Positions 8,839 through 18,133 of a stretch of DNA of 64,000 bases are shown piece by piece. Position numbers and translations under genes: made by a program. Source of the stretch: Kurthia sibirica (lineage in GTDB: Bacteria > Bacillota > Bacilli > Bacillales_A > Planococcaceae); assembly GCF_003143975.1 (NCBI RefSeq), contig NZ_QFVR01000001.1:297433-361432 (forward strand), written 5' to 3'. The notes under the pieces were generated by a model. That model did no database searches. It was not told where the DNA came from and saw only the letters and a program-made list of their open reading frames with translations. Positions within the stretch are counted from its first letter, which is position 1. Each line of letters starts with the position of its first letter.

Positions 8839-9708
8839 ATGAAATTTTCAAAACCAATGAAATTTACAGCATTAGCACTAGGATTAGGTTTAACAGCAAT
8901 TGTAGCAGGTTGTGGTTCATCCGATAAAGAATCATCAAAAGACGATAAAAAAATCGAATTAGCATATGTGGAGTGGGATACGGAAGTAGCCTCTACAAAT
9001 GTTATTGCCAAAGTGTTAGAAGATAAGGGCTTTAAAGTAAAAACAACAGCACTTGATAATGCTGTGATGTGGGAGGCCGTATCGAATGGTAAAGCGGATG
9101 GTATGGTTGCTGGTTGGTTGCCGAATACACATGCTGCTCAATATGAAAAATATAAAGATAAACTAGTCGATTTAGGTGTCAATTTAAAAGGTGCCAAAGT
9201 TGGTTTAGTCGTGCCAGAATATATGAAAGTAGACTCAATTGCTGACCTTAAAGATCAAGCGAATAAGAGTATTACTGGAATTGAACCAGGTGCTGGTATT
9301 ATGTCAGCAACTGAAAAAGCACTAAAAGAGTATAAAAACCTTTCAGATTGGAAGCTTAAATCATCTTCGTCAGGTGCTATGACCGTTGCATTAGGTCAAG
9401 CAATTAAGAAAAATGAAGACATTGTCATTACAGGTTGGTCACCACATTGGATGTTCCAAAAGTATGATTTAAAATATTTAAAAGATCCAGATAATGTTTT
9501 TGGTGGAGAAGAGTCAATCCATACATTTGTTTCGAAAGACTTGAAAAAGAAATCGCCAGAAGCGTATAAAATTTTAGATAATTTCCATTGGACAACAAAA
9601 GACATGGAAGAAGTTATGTTGGATGTTGCAGATGGTGAAACACCAGAAAAAGCAGCTGAAAAATGGATTAAAGCCCATAAAGATCAAGTAGATGAATGGA
9701 CTAAATAA
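8839..9708 (+). CDS. opuAC: Glycine betaine-binding lipoprotein
   Basis: A 289-residue lipid-anchored substrate-binding protein of OpuA. A signal peptide with lipobox IVAGC (Cys about residue 25) is followed by an OpuAC domain. Stretches such as YVEWDTEVASTNVIAKVLED, GWLPNTHAAQYEKY and ITGWSPHWMFQKYDL carry the tryptophans that cage quaternary ammonium ligands in this family. I chose ATG 8839 after AAAGGATAGG; the longer frame would start inside opuAB. It is the last gene of the operon, with a terminator 15 bp downstream. Confidence 0.96.
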   Translation: MKFSKPMKFTALALGLGLTAIVAGCGSSDKESSKDDKKIELAYVEWDTEVASTNVIAKVLEDKGFKVKTTALDNAVMWEAVSNGKADGMVAGWLPNTHAAQYEKYKDKLVDLGVNLKGAKVGLVVPEYMKVDSIADLKDQANKSITGIEPGAGIMSATEKALKEYKNLSDWKLKSSSSGAMTVALGQAIKKNEDIVITGWSPHWMFQKYDLKYLKDPDNVFGGEESIHTFVSKDLKKKSPEAYKILDNFHWTTKDMEEVMLDVADGETPEKAAEKWIKAHKDQVDEWTK

Positions 9709-9722
9709 GTCTAGTCTATGAA

Positions 9723-9760
9723 AAAAGCAGGTACTCATTATTTATGGGTATCTGCTTTTT
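9723..9760 (+). terminator. opuA operon terminator
   Basis: AGCAGGTACTCAT (9726-9738) pairs with ATGGGTATCTGCT (9744-9756) using two G-U pairs, followed by a T-run. Confidence 0.85.
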
Positions 9761-9820
9761 CGTATAATCTGCTTTTTATAGGTAAAGAAAGGGTTCTATA
9801 CTAGTTTTTTTGGTCTTTAA

Positions 9821-10060
9821 GGTTCTATTATATATGTTGGGGTATCGAAATAATTCATATTTTAGATAGGTAGAAATAGTGAAAGTTTTCTGTCGATAAG
9901 TAGAGCACTCGTCATTTCTTTTAATCATGATGAACATATCTGAAAATAGACATAAAAAAAGAACAGCTTCACCAACTTTTATCTATTTGTCGAGTTTGTC
10001 AGTCAATGATCTCTAAAGTATATGATGATTGCGTACAAAAAAATTAACCACCTATCATCC
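9821..10060 (+). mobile_element. Decayed ISL3-type insertion element, copy b
   Basis: It starts with the same end sequence as copy a (GGTTCTATTATATATG) and keeps about 230 bp. A fragment near 9990-10050 translates to ICRVCQSMISKVYDDCVQK, a diverged copy of the zinc-finger region seen in copies a and d. It is more decayed than those copies. The following 120 bp to the MITE-like repeat hold nothing recognisable. Confidence 0.65.
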
Positions 10061-10179
10061 ATCAATGGTGTAGATTAGTTGCTTAACATCGGGGGTGCTA
10101 GAAAATGACTGCTTTTTTATATTTTTTCAAGTGTGTGACCAGAACCGCAAATAGATAGTGTTTTTACGGAATGAACCTA

Positions 10180-10410
10180 AAAGAGCCTGAGACAAACGTA
10201 TTTTCAACACAGAAAATCCCGTATGATTTCGAAAAATCATACGGGATTATTCAGTTCAAGCCATTTCCGCTGCGAAAAACTTTTCCGTGGATCTGGCTTC
10301 AAACGCCTCGTCACTGCGTTCCTGTGGGGTTTTCAGCTCATGCTATTCCCGCAGGAGTCATTTTCTGCGCGTTCAATTGATTTGATGATTCGTATGGGGA
10401 TAGACTATTT
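10180..10410 (+). repeat. MITE-like hairpin repeat, copy 1
   Basis: It begins AAAAGAGCCTGAGACAAACG, followed by a 15-bp perfect hairpin (AATCCCGTATGATTT, 10215-10229, with its complement at 10234-10248). A GC-richer module (about 10265-10372) and GATGATTCGTATGGG follow. The far terminal repeat is missing or eroded. It is the same element as at 33457 (same strand), 44988 and 52697 (opposite strand). Confidence 0.85.
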
Positions 10411-10482
10411 TTGTTTATTGTTGATTTATGATATACCAGTCAATTGAGCTAGTCAATTGGCTGTATGTTTGTTAATCGTTAA

Positions 10483-11283
10483 TTAATTACGACCACCCAT
10501 AGGTTCAGATGATGCTTTATTAAAAATGGAAATATGATGTAATTTTTTTGTTGTACTTGAGCCAACGAATTTTAATGTGTTTTTACCAGTAGTATAATTT
10601 AATACAGTATCAGAGCCGGTTTGCGTAATGCTTGTCGGTTTCCCTAAGACAGTTTTAATTTCGTCGAATGTCATATCTGATAATTTGAAAGAATTGTCCG
10701 GAGAGACAAATGTGCGGACATCATAGATGCGATCACCGCGTCCAACGGCCAACGCATACTGTACTGCGCCGTTCTTTTTATATTCGATATAGTTGGTATC
10801 ATTCGAATATTGCGTGTCGGGTTCACCCCACTGTGCAAGTACATCTTCGAGAACCGTTTCGCCGCTTTCAAAAGGAACACCTTCAGTCATACCATTTTTA
10901 GCTGTTTTTAATTGATTTTGTAAAAAATCCTTATGTATGGGATTTACTTTAACTGAAGGAGTAGTACTAGTTGTTGCTTTTTTTTCAGTAGTTGACGTTG
11001 CCTCTTCCTTTGACTTCGTATTTGTAGTTGTCTCAGAATCGGTAGTGGATGTCGTGTCCTTGTCGTTTTGTTGAGAATCTTGTGTATTGTCAGCTGTTGC
11101 CTCATCATCTACGTCATTTTTTTGTGGTGAAACAGGCTCTTTCTTAGGTGCTTCTTCTTTTTTGTCACCATTGGATGTTTCTTCGATATTTTCTTGCGGA
11201 GTCGGTGAAGCTTCCTTCTCACCACAAGCTGCTAATAGTAGCATGGAACTGGCAACGATTGATAAAAACTTTAGTTGTTTCAT
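10483..11283 (-). CDS. YjgB-like lipoprotein (DUF4309 type)
   Basis: A 266-residue secreted lipoprotein. The signal peptide ends in lipobox LLAAC (Cys about residue 20). Residues about 22-110 form a low-complexity Glu/Lys/Thr/Ser linker. A globular domain from about residue 118 contains GETVLEDVLAQWGEPDTQY and FDEIKTVLGKPTSITQ, two similar half-motifs ending in GxP. That pattern matches my recollection of DUF4309/YjgB proteins; function unknown. The ATG at 11283 follows AAGGAGG. It is monocistronic. The nearest downstream feature is the MITE-like repeat, whose hairpin may serve as terminator. Confidence 0.65.
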   Translation of the reverse strand: MKQLKFLSIVASSMLLLAACGEKEASPTPQENIEETSNGDKKEEAPKKEPVSPQKNDVDDEATADNTQDSQQNDKDTTSTTDSETTTNTKSKEEATSTTEKKATTSTTPSVKVNPIHKDFLQNQLKTAKNGMTEGVPFESGETVLEDVLAQWGEPDTQYSNDTNYIEYKKNGAVQYALAVGRGDRIYDVRTFVSPDNSFKLSDMTFDEIKTVLGKPTSITQTGSDTVLNYTTGKNTLKFVGSSTTKKLHHISIFNKASSEPMGGRN

Positions 11284-11682
11284 AAATGAAAATCCTCCTT
11301 ACGTCATTATCTATTAATTACTTGTTAAGTATAACAGATTCATATTACAGCAATTATACATTATGACGTAATTAGGTGGAAAGTAGTTGCTAAAATGTTA
11401 AAAAAGTCATATAAAAAAGAAGCATAACCGTAGAGTGAACGGAACCCGTCTAAATTTAGAAATGCTAGAATTGAGTTCTATACATAGTGCTTGAATGAAA
11501 ATCTTAGATGCAGAGCAACAAAATATATCGTTTATTTGGAAATCAATTGATAGCTATAAAGACTGTTATAGAGAATGATAGACCACTTTTTTTGATTCAA
11601 TGATTTCGAAAGAAAATCCAGCTTTTCTAAAGATGGATTTCCTTAAATAGTATGGGCAGTATAAGGAAATTTTTCGGTAAAA
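11284..11682. other. Intergenic stretch with no recognised gene
   Basis: It lies upstream of the lipoprotein gene and downstream of the nucleotidase terminator. The lipoprotein promoter should be in the first 100 bases. A small hairpin (AAATCCA/TGGATTT, around 11612-11638) is visible; no coding frame or family motif. Confidence 0.4.
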
Positions 11683-11726
11683 AACCCCGAATAGGTTCAC
11701 TTTTTAAGTGTCCGCTATTCGGGGTT
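11683..11726 (-). terminator. Intrinsic terminator of the first 5'-nucleotidase gene
   Basis: AACCCCGAATAG (11683-11694) pairs with CTATTCGGGGTT (11715-11726). Read on the minus strand it is followed by TTTTTTACC. Confidence 0.88.
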
Positions 11727-11759
11727 CAGTTCTAAGATGGTTTATGTTTTTTTAAAGAA

Positions 11760-13529
11760 TTATTGAACAACTGATAAACGTGGAGTAGTTACCGTTGCTG
11801 TATTTAAATTTTTTGTGTTTGTTAAGTATTGAATAAATGCATCCGTATCAAGACCTAAATCATCAATTACTTTTGCAGATTTAAATGTAGGGAAATTATC
11901 GCCGCCACCGATTAAGAAATCATTTACAACTGCTTTGTATACTTTGTTGTCATCAATTTTTTCTTCACCAGCAAAGACATCAACAACACCTGATTTGTTG
12001 TATGTGTAGGTTAAACCAGCAACTTCAAGACCATAACCACCAGTAAATTGGTTACCGATTGCTTCTTTTACTTGCTTACCTGTTAGTTCAACAATTTTTA
12101 AAATATTCCCGAAAGGTTGAACACCTTGTGCAGCACCGCGTGAAATAACATAGCTATCTGCATTTTGAACACCATCTAAATCAGAACGAACGCCACCTGA
12201 GTTAGTGAAGGCGAAGTTGACTGATGGATCAGCAGCTTGTGCATAAGCTAATTGACCGTCTGTCACAAGATTCCCTACGGAAGAACCGCCCATTGGATAT
12301 GCTAAACGATCACGTGATACTTTAGCAGCATCCATAGTAGCAATCGGTAAGTCCATTACTTTTCCTACGATTGTTTTAGCTTCTTGTACGATATTATTTA
12401 CTTTTTTAGACACAGCATTTGATTGAATGACAGTATCAGTTTGTGTGTAATTATATTTAATTTGTGCGGAAGGTGTTGCGATGAAATCCTTCGTTTTAGA
12501 ACTTAATGTACCTGTCACAACTGAGTAAGCAGTTGCATAATTATATGATTGTACAATACGAACACCTTTGTATGTTCCATTAGCATATGCATGATTATGA
12601 CCGGCAAAGACAACATCAATTGAGTTTTTTGGATCTAATGTATTCGCTGTTTTAATCATGTCAACGATATCGCCTTTCAGACGAGTTTGTCCTTGTGTTT
12701 CAATAGAAGAACCGGCTTCTTTGTCAACTTCAACTGCTGAGTGTGCCACAATTGCAATTGCATTTACACCCTGTTTACGTAATTCTTTTGTATATTTTGC
12801 AACAGCCGTTCCAGGATCTACAACATCAATATTATTTGTATGTTGAGCTAATACAACCTCTTTGATCGTTGGTGTAACGATACCGATAAAGCCAACTTTT
12901 ACACCGCCGATAGATTTCACAGTGTATGGTTTGAATCCTTTAACTAATTTTTTTGTTTTTTTATCTACAACATTAGCAGAAAGAATCTCCATATCTGAAG
13001 TCGTTTGTTTGTAGTTTTTAACGTATTCATAATTTTGCGTTATACCTTTAATTGGTTTCTTACCTTGCCAAATACGTTGGAATTCGTCTAAACCTTCATC
13101 AAATTCATGGTTACCTAAAGCACCCACTTTGAATTTCATAGCATTTAAAATATTCATTGTCGGTTCATCTTGTAACATACTTGAAATAGCTGGTGAACCA
13201 CCAACTGTATCGCCAGCATGTACGGAGATTGAGTTTGTATTCGCCGATTTTAATTTGTATTTCTTAGCAAAAGCTGCTTTTTCTTGCTCGAAATTATATG
13301 CAAGAGAAGCCATTCCACCTACAGGATTACCAGCGGCATCTTTTTTGTTATTGCCATCAATATATCCATGTAAATCATTCATACCTAGAAATTGTACAGG
13401 AATTTTTTTCTCTGTCACTTTTTTTGTCGTTGTTGTTTTAGCAGTAGCATCGAAGCTAGTAGCTGCGAATGGTACAGATGCTAAAAGAGCAACGGCACTT
13501 AGTGAAGCGATAAATTTTGATTTGAACAT
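11760..13529 (-). CDS. Secreted 5'-nucleotidase / UshA-family metallophosphatase
   Basis: A 589-residue exported nucleotidase that would release phosphate and nucleosides from extracellular nucleotides. A signal peptide (about residues 1-30, ending near SFDATA) is followed by a metallophosphoesterase domain: LGMNDLHGYIDG, SVHAGDTVGGSP, GNHEFDEG, IVAHSAVEV, VFAGHNHAY. The C-terminal nucleotidase domain carries FAFTNSGGVRSDLDG, QPFGNILKIVELTG and FLIGGGDNFP. There is no LPXTG, SLH or lipobox, so it is released or loosely wall-bound. The ATG at 13529 follows AAGGGGTG. A close paralogue lies immediately upstream in transcription order, each gene with its own terminator. Confidence 0.93.
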   Translation of the reverse strand: MFKSKFIASLSAVALLASVPFAATSFDATAKTTTTKKVTEKKIPVQFLGMNDLHGYIDGNNKKDAAGNPVGGMASLAYNFEQEKAAFAKKYKLKSANTNSISVHAGDTVGGSPAISSMLQDEPTMNILNAMKFKVGALGNHEFDEGLDEFQRIWQGKKPIKGITQNYEYVKNYKQTTSDMEILSANVVDKKTKKLVKGFKPYTVKSIGGVKVGFIGIVTPTIKEVVLAQHTNNIDVVDPGTAVAKYTKELRKQGVNAIAIVAHSAVEVDKEAGSSIETQGQTRLKGDIVDMIKTANTLDPKNSIDVVFAGHNHAYANGTYKGVRIVQSYNYATAYSVVTGTLSSKTKDFIATPSAQIKYNYTQTDTVIQSNAVSKKVNNIVQEAKTIVGKVMDLPIATMDAAKVSRDRLAYPMGGSSVGNLVTDGQLAYAQAADPSVNFAFTNSGGVRSDLDGVQNADSYVISRGAAQGVQPFGNILKIVELTGKQVKEAIGNQFTGGYGLEVAGLTYTYNKSGVVDVFAGEEKIDDNKVYKAVVNDFLIGGGDNFPTFKSAKVIDDLGLDTDAFIQYLTNTKNLNTATVTTPRLSVVQ

Positions 13530-13779
13530 TACTTACACCCCTTAAGTTTTGTTTGATCGTACCATTTTAATATAGTAAGAAAAGGAAGGTTTAGCAATAA
13601 ATAATTTCATATTTAATAAAGTTGAATAATGCAAAAAAATAGTTTTTATCAAGAAAGTACAATTTAAATATTCGTAATAGTCTAAATGTTATACGGCAGA
13701 CTTTAGACGTTCATTGTTTCATGTCACAAGCAAGAAAAAGAAGAAAAGTCCATCATAAAAAAATTTCATGAGCAAAATA

Positions 13780-13811
13780 AAAAACGATCCGTATAAATAG
13801 GGATCGTTTAC
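13780..13811 (-). terminator. Intrinsic terminator of the second 5'-nucleotidase gene
   Basis: AAACGATCC (13782-13790) pairs with GGATCGTTT (13801-13809); a T-rich tract follows on the minus strand. It starts within 10 bp of the stop codon. Confidence 0.8.
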
Positions 13812-13817
13812 ATGATG

Positions 13818-15563
13818 TTACTTAATTTTTACCGCGCGGCTAGTATAATGTGCATCAATCATTTTTAATTTAGTTAAATATTCGATTAAAATATCTGTAT
13901 CAATAGCGATTGTTTTTAAATTTTTAGCTTGTTTAAAGACAGAAAAATTATCTTTACCGCCACTTAAAAAATCATTGATGACGACATTATAGGTTTTTTG
14001 TAAATCGAGAGAAGCATTAGTTGAGTCAACGAAAATATCAACGATTCCTCGGTCATTATATGTGTAATGTAAACCTGCAACTTCTAAGGTACGAGTACCA
14101 TTGTTAAATTGGCTATTCAAAGCTTCTTTAATCTGGTTACCAGTCATTGTTACATGTTGTAAAAAATTATTGAACGGCTGTACAGCTTGGGCAGCACCCC
14201 ATGTCACAATATAATTATTTCCTATTTTTTTACCAATTAAATCGGTACGAACACCACCAGTATTCGTAAAGGCGAAATCAGTTGGATACTTTTTGGCATT
14301 GGCCATTTTTAATTGGGCATCTGTAATAATATTCCCAATGGCGGCACCGAAGCCATCGGGATCGGGGACACTATTAATACGTTCAACATGCATCGTAGCT
14401 ATTTTAGCATTGATAATTGGATGGACACGTTTATTAGCATCTTTAATGATGGCTTCAACTTTTTTGGCAACTTTATTTTTGGCAATTGTTGTAGACGATT
14501 TTGTGTAATTATATTTAATTTCAGCCTGTGGCATTTTAATGAAATCTTTTGTCTTAGAGCTTAATATACCAGTTACAGCACTGTAGGCATTGCTATACTG
14601 CAAAGATTGCACAACACGAATCCCTTTATATGAACCATTGACAAAAGAATGACTATGTCCTGAAAAAACAAGATCAATGGAGTTTTTAGGGTCGATTTTA
14701 TTGACGCCTTGTAACAGATTTACTACATCTCCTTCAACGGTTGCCGATTTTTGAGTATCGATTGTTGTTCCTGCAGAAGCGTTCATCTTAGCACCCATAT
14801 GAGCAAGAATAACAATCGCATTGACGCCTTTTTTACGGAGTTCTTTGGTATATTTTGCGACCGCTATTTCCGGTTTAATAACTGAAATATTTTTCATATG
14901 TTCATCCATAACAATTTCTTTAATAGTAGGTGTTACAACGCCAATATAGCCAATATTGATGCCGTCTACTTTTTTAATGGTATATGGTTTGAAGCCGTTC
15001 AAAAGTTTCTTACTATTTTTTTCTATAATATTTGAAATGACGATGTCTGTTGTGGATTTTGACGTATTATAATATAAAATATTTTCGAAATTAGGTGTGT
15101 CATAGGTCGGGCGATTCCCGTGTAAAATACGTTTAAATTCAACGATGCCTTCATCAAATTCATGGTTGCCAACCGTACCCACATGGAAACCAATAGCATT
15201 CATACTATTCATTGTTGGCTGGTCTTGTAATAAGCCAGAAATAGCAGGAGAACCTCCAACAATATCACCAGATTGAACAAGCACAGAATTACTTTTAATT
15301 GAAGTTAGTGCATTACTTTTAGCGAAAGTACGTTGTTCCTGTTGAAAATTATAAGCAAGGGAAGACATACCACCGATTGCTTTGCCGTTTTCTGCTTTAT
15401 TAGAATTGCCTTCTATAAAACCATGAAGATCATTAATACCAAGAAATTGAACAGGTATTTTTTTCTCAATCTCTTTTTTCGCAACAGCCTGACTAGTTGG
15501 CGTGAACACTTGGAATGCCAAGAAAATAGCGCCAAATGATAGTGCAACTTTAAATTTTTTCAT
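13818..15563 (-). CDS. Secreted 5'-nucleotidase / UshA-family metallophosphatase (paralogue)
   Basis: A 581-residue paralogue of the gene at 11760-13529, sharing motif order and spacing: LGINDLHGFIEG, VQSGDIVGGSP, GNHEFDEG, ILAHMGAKM, VFSGHSHSF, then FAFTNTGGVRTDL and FLSGGKDNFS. It has a signal peptide of about 25-28 residues. I chose ATG 15563, directly after CTGGAGGATTATA on the minus strand; an upstream TTG at 15596 has no binding site. The two genes are a tandem duplication that has diverged, perhaps in substrate preference or conditions of expression. No Pho-type operator was recognised. Confidence 0.92.
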   Translation of the reverse strand: MKKFKVALSFGAIFLAFQVFTPTSQAVAKKEIEKKIPVQFLGINDLHGFIEGNSNKAENGKAIGGMSSLAYNFQQEQRTFAKSNALTSIKSNSVLVQSGDIVGGSPAISGLLQDQPTMNSMNAIGFHVGTVGNHEFDEGIVEFKRILHGNRPTYDTPNFENILYYNTSKSTTDIVISNIIEKNSKKLLNGFKPYTIKKVDGINIGYIGVVTPTIKEIVMDEHMKNISVIKPEIAVAKYTKELRKKGVNAIVILAHMGAKMNASAGTTIDTQKSATVEGDVVNLLQGVNKIDPKNSIDLVFSGHSHSFVNGSYKGIRVVQSLQYSNAYSAVTGILSSKTKDFIKMPQAEIKYNYTKSSTTIAKNKVAKKVEAIIKDANKRVHPIINAKIATMHVERINSVPDPDGFGAAIGNIITDAQLKMANAKKYPTDFAFTNTGGVRTDLIGKKIGNNYIVTWGAAQAVQPFNNFLQHVTMTGNQIKEALNSQFNNGTRTLEVAGLHYTYNDRGIVDIFVDSTNASLDLQKTYNVVINDFLSGGKDNFSVFKQAKNLKTIAIDTDILIEYLTKLKMIDAHYTSRAVKIK

Positions 15564-15800
15564 TATAATCCTCCAGTTTTTTTCAATTGTATACAATATT
15601 ATAGGTAAAAAGAATAATAATCAATATAGTAATTATGTTATATTTACTATATTTTATTTTAATTACTAGTTAAAAAGTTTCTTTTTTAAGTCGAAAGGAC
15701 GGCTCATTGATGGGATATTAGATACGACTAAAGGATGCTACAATAAATAACGCTATTTTTCCAATCAAGCTGATGCTTTAACAGGGAGATGAGAAGACAA

Positions 15801-15840
15801 AAAAATGCTACGAAAAATGAATCATTTTTCGTAGCATTTT
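15801..15840 (-). terminator. lexA terminator
   Basis: A 19-bp perfect stem (15802-15820 with 15822-15840, built on AAAATGCTACGAAAAATGA) with a 1-base loop, ending in T-runs on both strands. It is 18 bp from the lexA stop. The remaining 240 bases up to the nucleotidase gene hold only that gene's promoter region. Confidence 0.85.
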
Positions 15841-15857
15841 CTATATAGGCATAAATT

Positions 15858-16499
15858 TTAATGAATATTGCGGTATAAGCCAACAACTTTTCCTAAAACA
15901 GACACATTGTTTACGATGATTGGTGCCATTGTAGAATTTTCTGGTTGTAGACGGAAATAGCCATCTTCCTTAAAGAAACGTTTGACAGTTGCCTCATTTT
16001 CTTCCGTCATAGCAACAATTATATCGCCGTTACTTGCTGAAGATTGCTGTTTGACGATGACGTAATCACCATCTAAAATACCAGCTTCAATCATTGATTC
16101 ACCCATAATTTCCAACATGAAAATATGGTCATCTTCTGATCCATATGTATTTGGAATAGGGAAGTACTCTTCAATATTTTCGATCGCAGTAATCGGTAGG
16201 CCGGCAGTCACTTTACCTAGTAATGGGACATGACGTACGCTATGTTTTAATGTATCGCCCATATTAAAAGGGTCCAATATTTCAATTGCACGTGGTTTTG
16301 TTTTATCTCGACGAATATAGCCTTTCGTTTCGAGACGCTCAAGATGACCATGAACAGTGGAGCTCGAAGCAAGTCCGACAGCTTGTCCAATTTCACGAAC
16401 GGAAGGCGGATAACCTTTGCTTTGGACCTCATCTTTTATAAAGTCAAGAATCGATTCCTGACGTTTAGAAATTTTAGTTTTTTTCAATACATCGTTCAT
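15858..16499 (-). CDS. lexA: SOS repressor LexA
   Basis: A 213-residue repressor of the SOS regulon. The N-terminal winged helix is [20 protein letters not shown] (residues 34-53). The autocleavage site is Ala99-Gly100 (KVTAGLP), the catalytic Ser135 is in [10 protein letters not shown] and Lys173 in ATVKRFF. I chose ATG 16499 after GGGGTGAAAC; the longer frame from 16523 lacks a site. It is divergent from yneA with LexA boxes between, so it should be autoregulated. Confidence 0.97.
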   Translation of the reverse strand: MNDVLKKTKISKRQESILDFIKDEVQSKGYPPSVREIGQAVGLASSSTVHGHLERLETKGYIRRDKTKPRAIEILDPFNMGDTLKHSVRHVPLLGKVTAGLPITAIENIEEYFPIPNTYGSEDDHIFMLEIMGESMIEAGILDGDYVIVKQQSSASNGDIIVAMTEENEATVKRFFKEDGYFRLQPENSTMAPIIVNNVSVLGKVVGLYRNIH

Positions 16500-16537
16500 T
16501 GTTTCACCCCAATTTTCTTTCAATTATTTGTATGTCG

Positions 16538-16629
16538 AGTATATCATTTGTTAAAAATAAAAGCAAACAATTGTTCTATAAAACAGTTGACAAAAACATA
16601 TGTTCGGATTAATATGAGAACATACATTC
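16538..16629. promoter_or_regulatory. Divergent lexA / yneA promoters with three LexA boxes
   Basis: For yneA: TTGACA (16587-16592), a 17-base spacer and TAATAT (16610-16615), a near-ideal sigma-A promoter. For lexA on the minus strand: TTGCTT (16561-16566), 17 bases, and TATACT (16538-16543) with an upstream TG. Three dyads each differ by one base from GAAC-N4-GTTC: 16565-16576 (overlaps the lexA -35), 16594-16605 (inside the yneA spacer) and 16618-16629 (just after the yneA -10). This is a textbook LexA-controlled region. Confidence 0.85.
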
Positions 16630-16664
16630 CGAATACAATATTATACAAAAAAGGGGTAATGACA

Positions 16665-17629
<965 letters not shown>

Positions 17630-17701
17630 GTGAAGTGCATAGTTCTTTACAGTTTTTTTCATACCTTATATAATGGTGTCAGTTCGAAAGGGTGATTAAC
17701 T

Positions 17702-17932
17702 ATGTTATCAAAAGAAAAATTAGCACGCATTAGCGAGCTTTCTAAAATGAAAAAAGCAGGTACATTAACAACTGAACAAGCGAAAGAACAAACGGCACTT
17801 AGACAGGAATATTTAGATACATTCCGTTCTACAATGCGCGATACGATTGAAAATGTACGTGTCTTTGATCCAAGTGGTGAAGAAGTTACACCTGAAAAAT
17901 TGCGTCAAAAACAATCGAAAAATTTAAATTAA
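17702..17932 (+). CDS. ynzC: DUF896 protein YnzC
   Basis: A 76-residue soluble helical protein of the DUF896 family (KLARISELSKMKKAGTLT, then LRQEYLDTFRSTMRDTIENV). It is the third gene of the yneA-yneB-ynzC SOS operon, 72 bp after yneB, and starts at ATG 17702 after AAAGGGTG. Biochemical role unknown. A terminator lies 10 bp downstream. Confidence 0.93.
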   Translation: MLSKEKLARISELSKMKKAGTLTTEQAKEQTALRQEYLDTFRSTMRDTIENVRVFDPSGEEVTPEKLRQKQSKNLN

Positions 17933-17942
17933 TAATACGAAG

Positions 17943-17974
17943 AGAGTGCGATTTGAAATATCGCACTCTTTTTC
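17943..17974 (+). terminator. yneA-yneB-ynzC operon terminator
   Basis: AGAGTGCGA (17943-17951) pairs with TCGCACTCT (17961-17969), followed by T5. Confidence 0.88.
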
Positions 17975-18133
17975 CATGATAAAAACCTAATTTTTCCCAT
18001 ATTGTGGTGATTGCTTAAAACTATTTCCAAATTAGTCGTCAAACGACAATTATAACCATTGTTTTCTCAACACATCTTGACTAAACTGTATATAGAAACA
18101 AATTTTGCACTTATGAAAGGATGTCAACTTTAC

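Noticed and set aside
10171..10447. Short frames around 10.2-10.4 kb, and similar ones at 45039-45260 and 52523-52934
   Set aside because: They are chance translations of the MITE-like repeat; the same peptide wording recurs in each copy because the DNA repeats.
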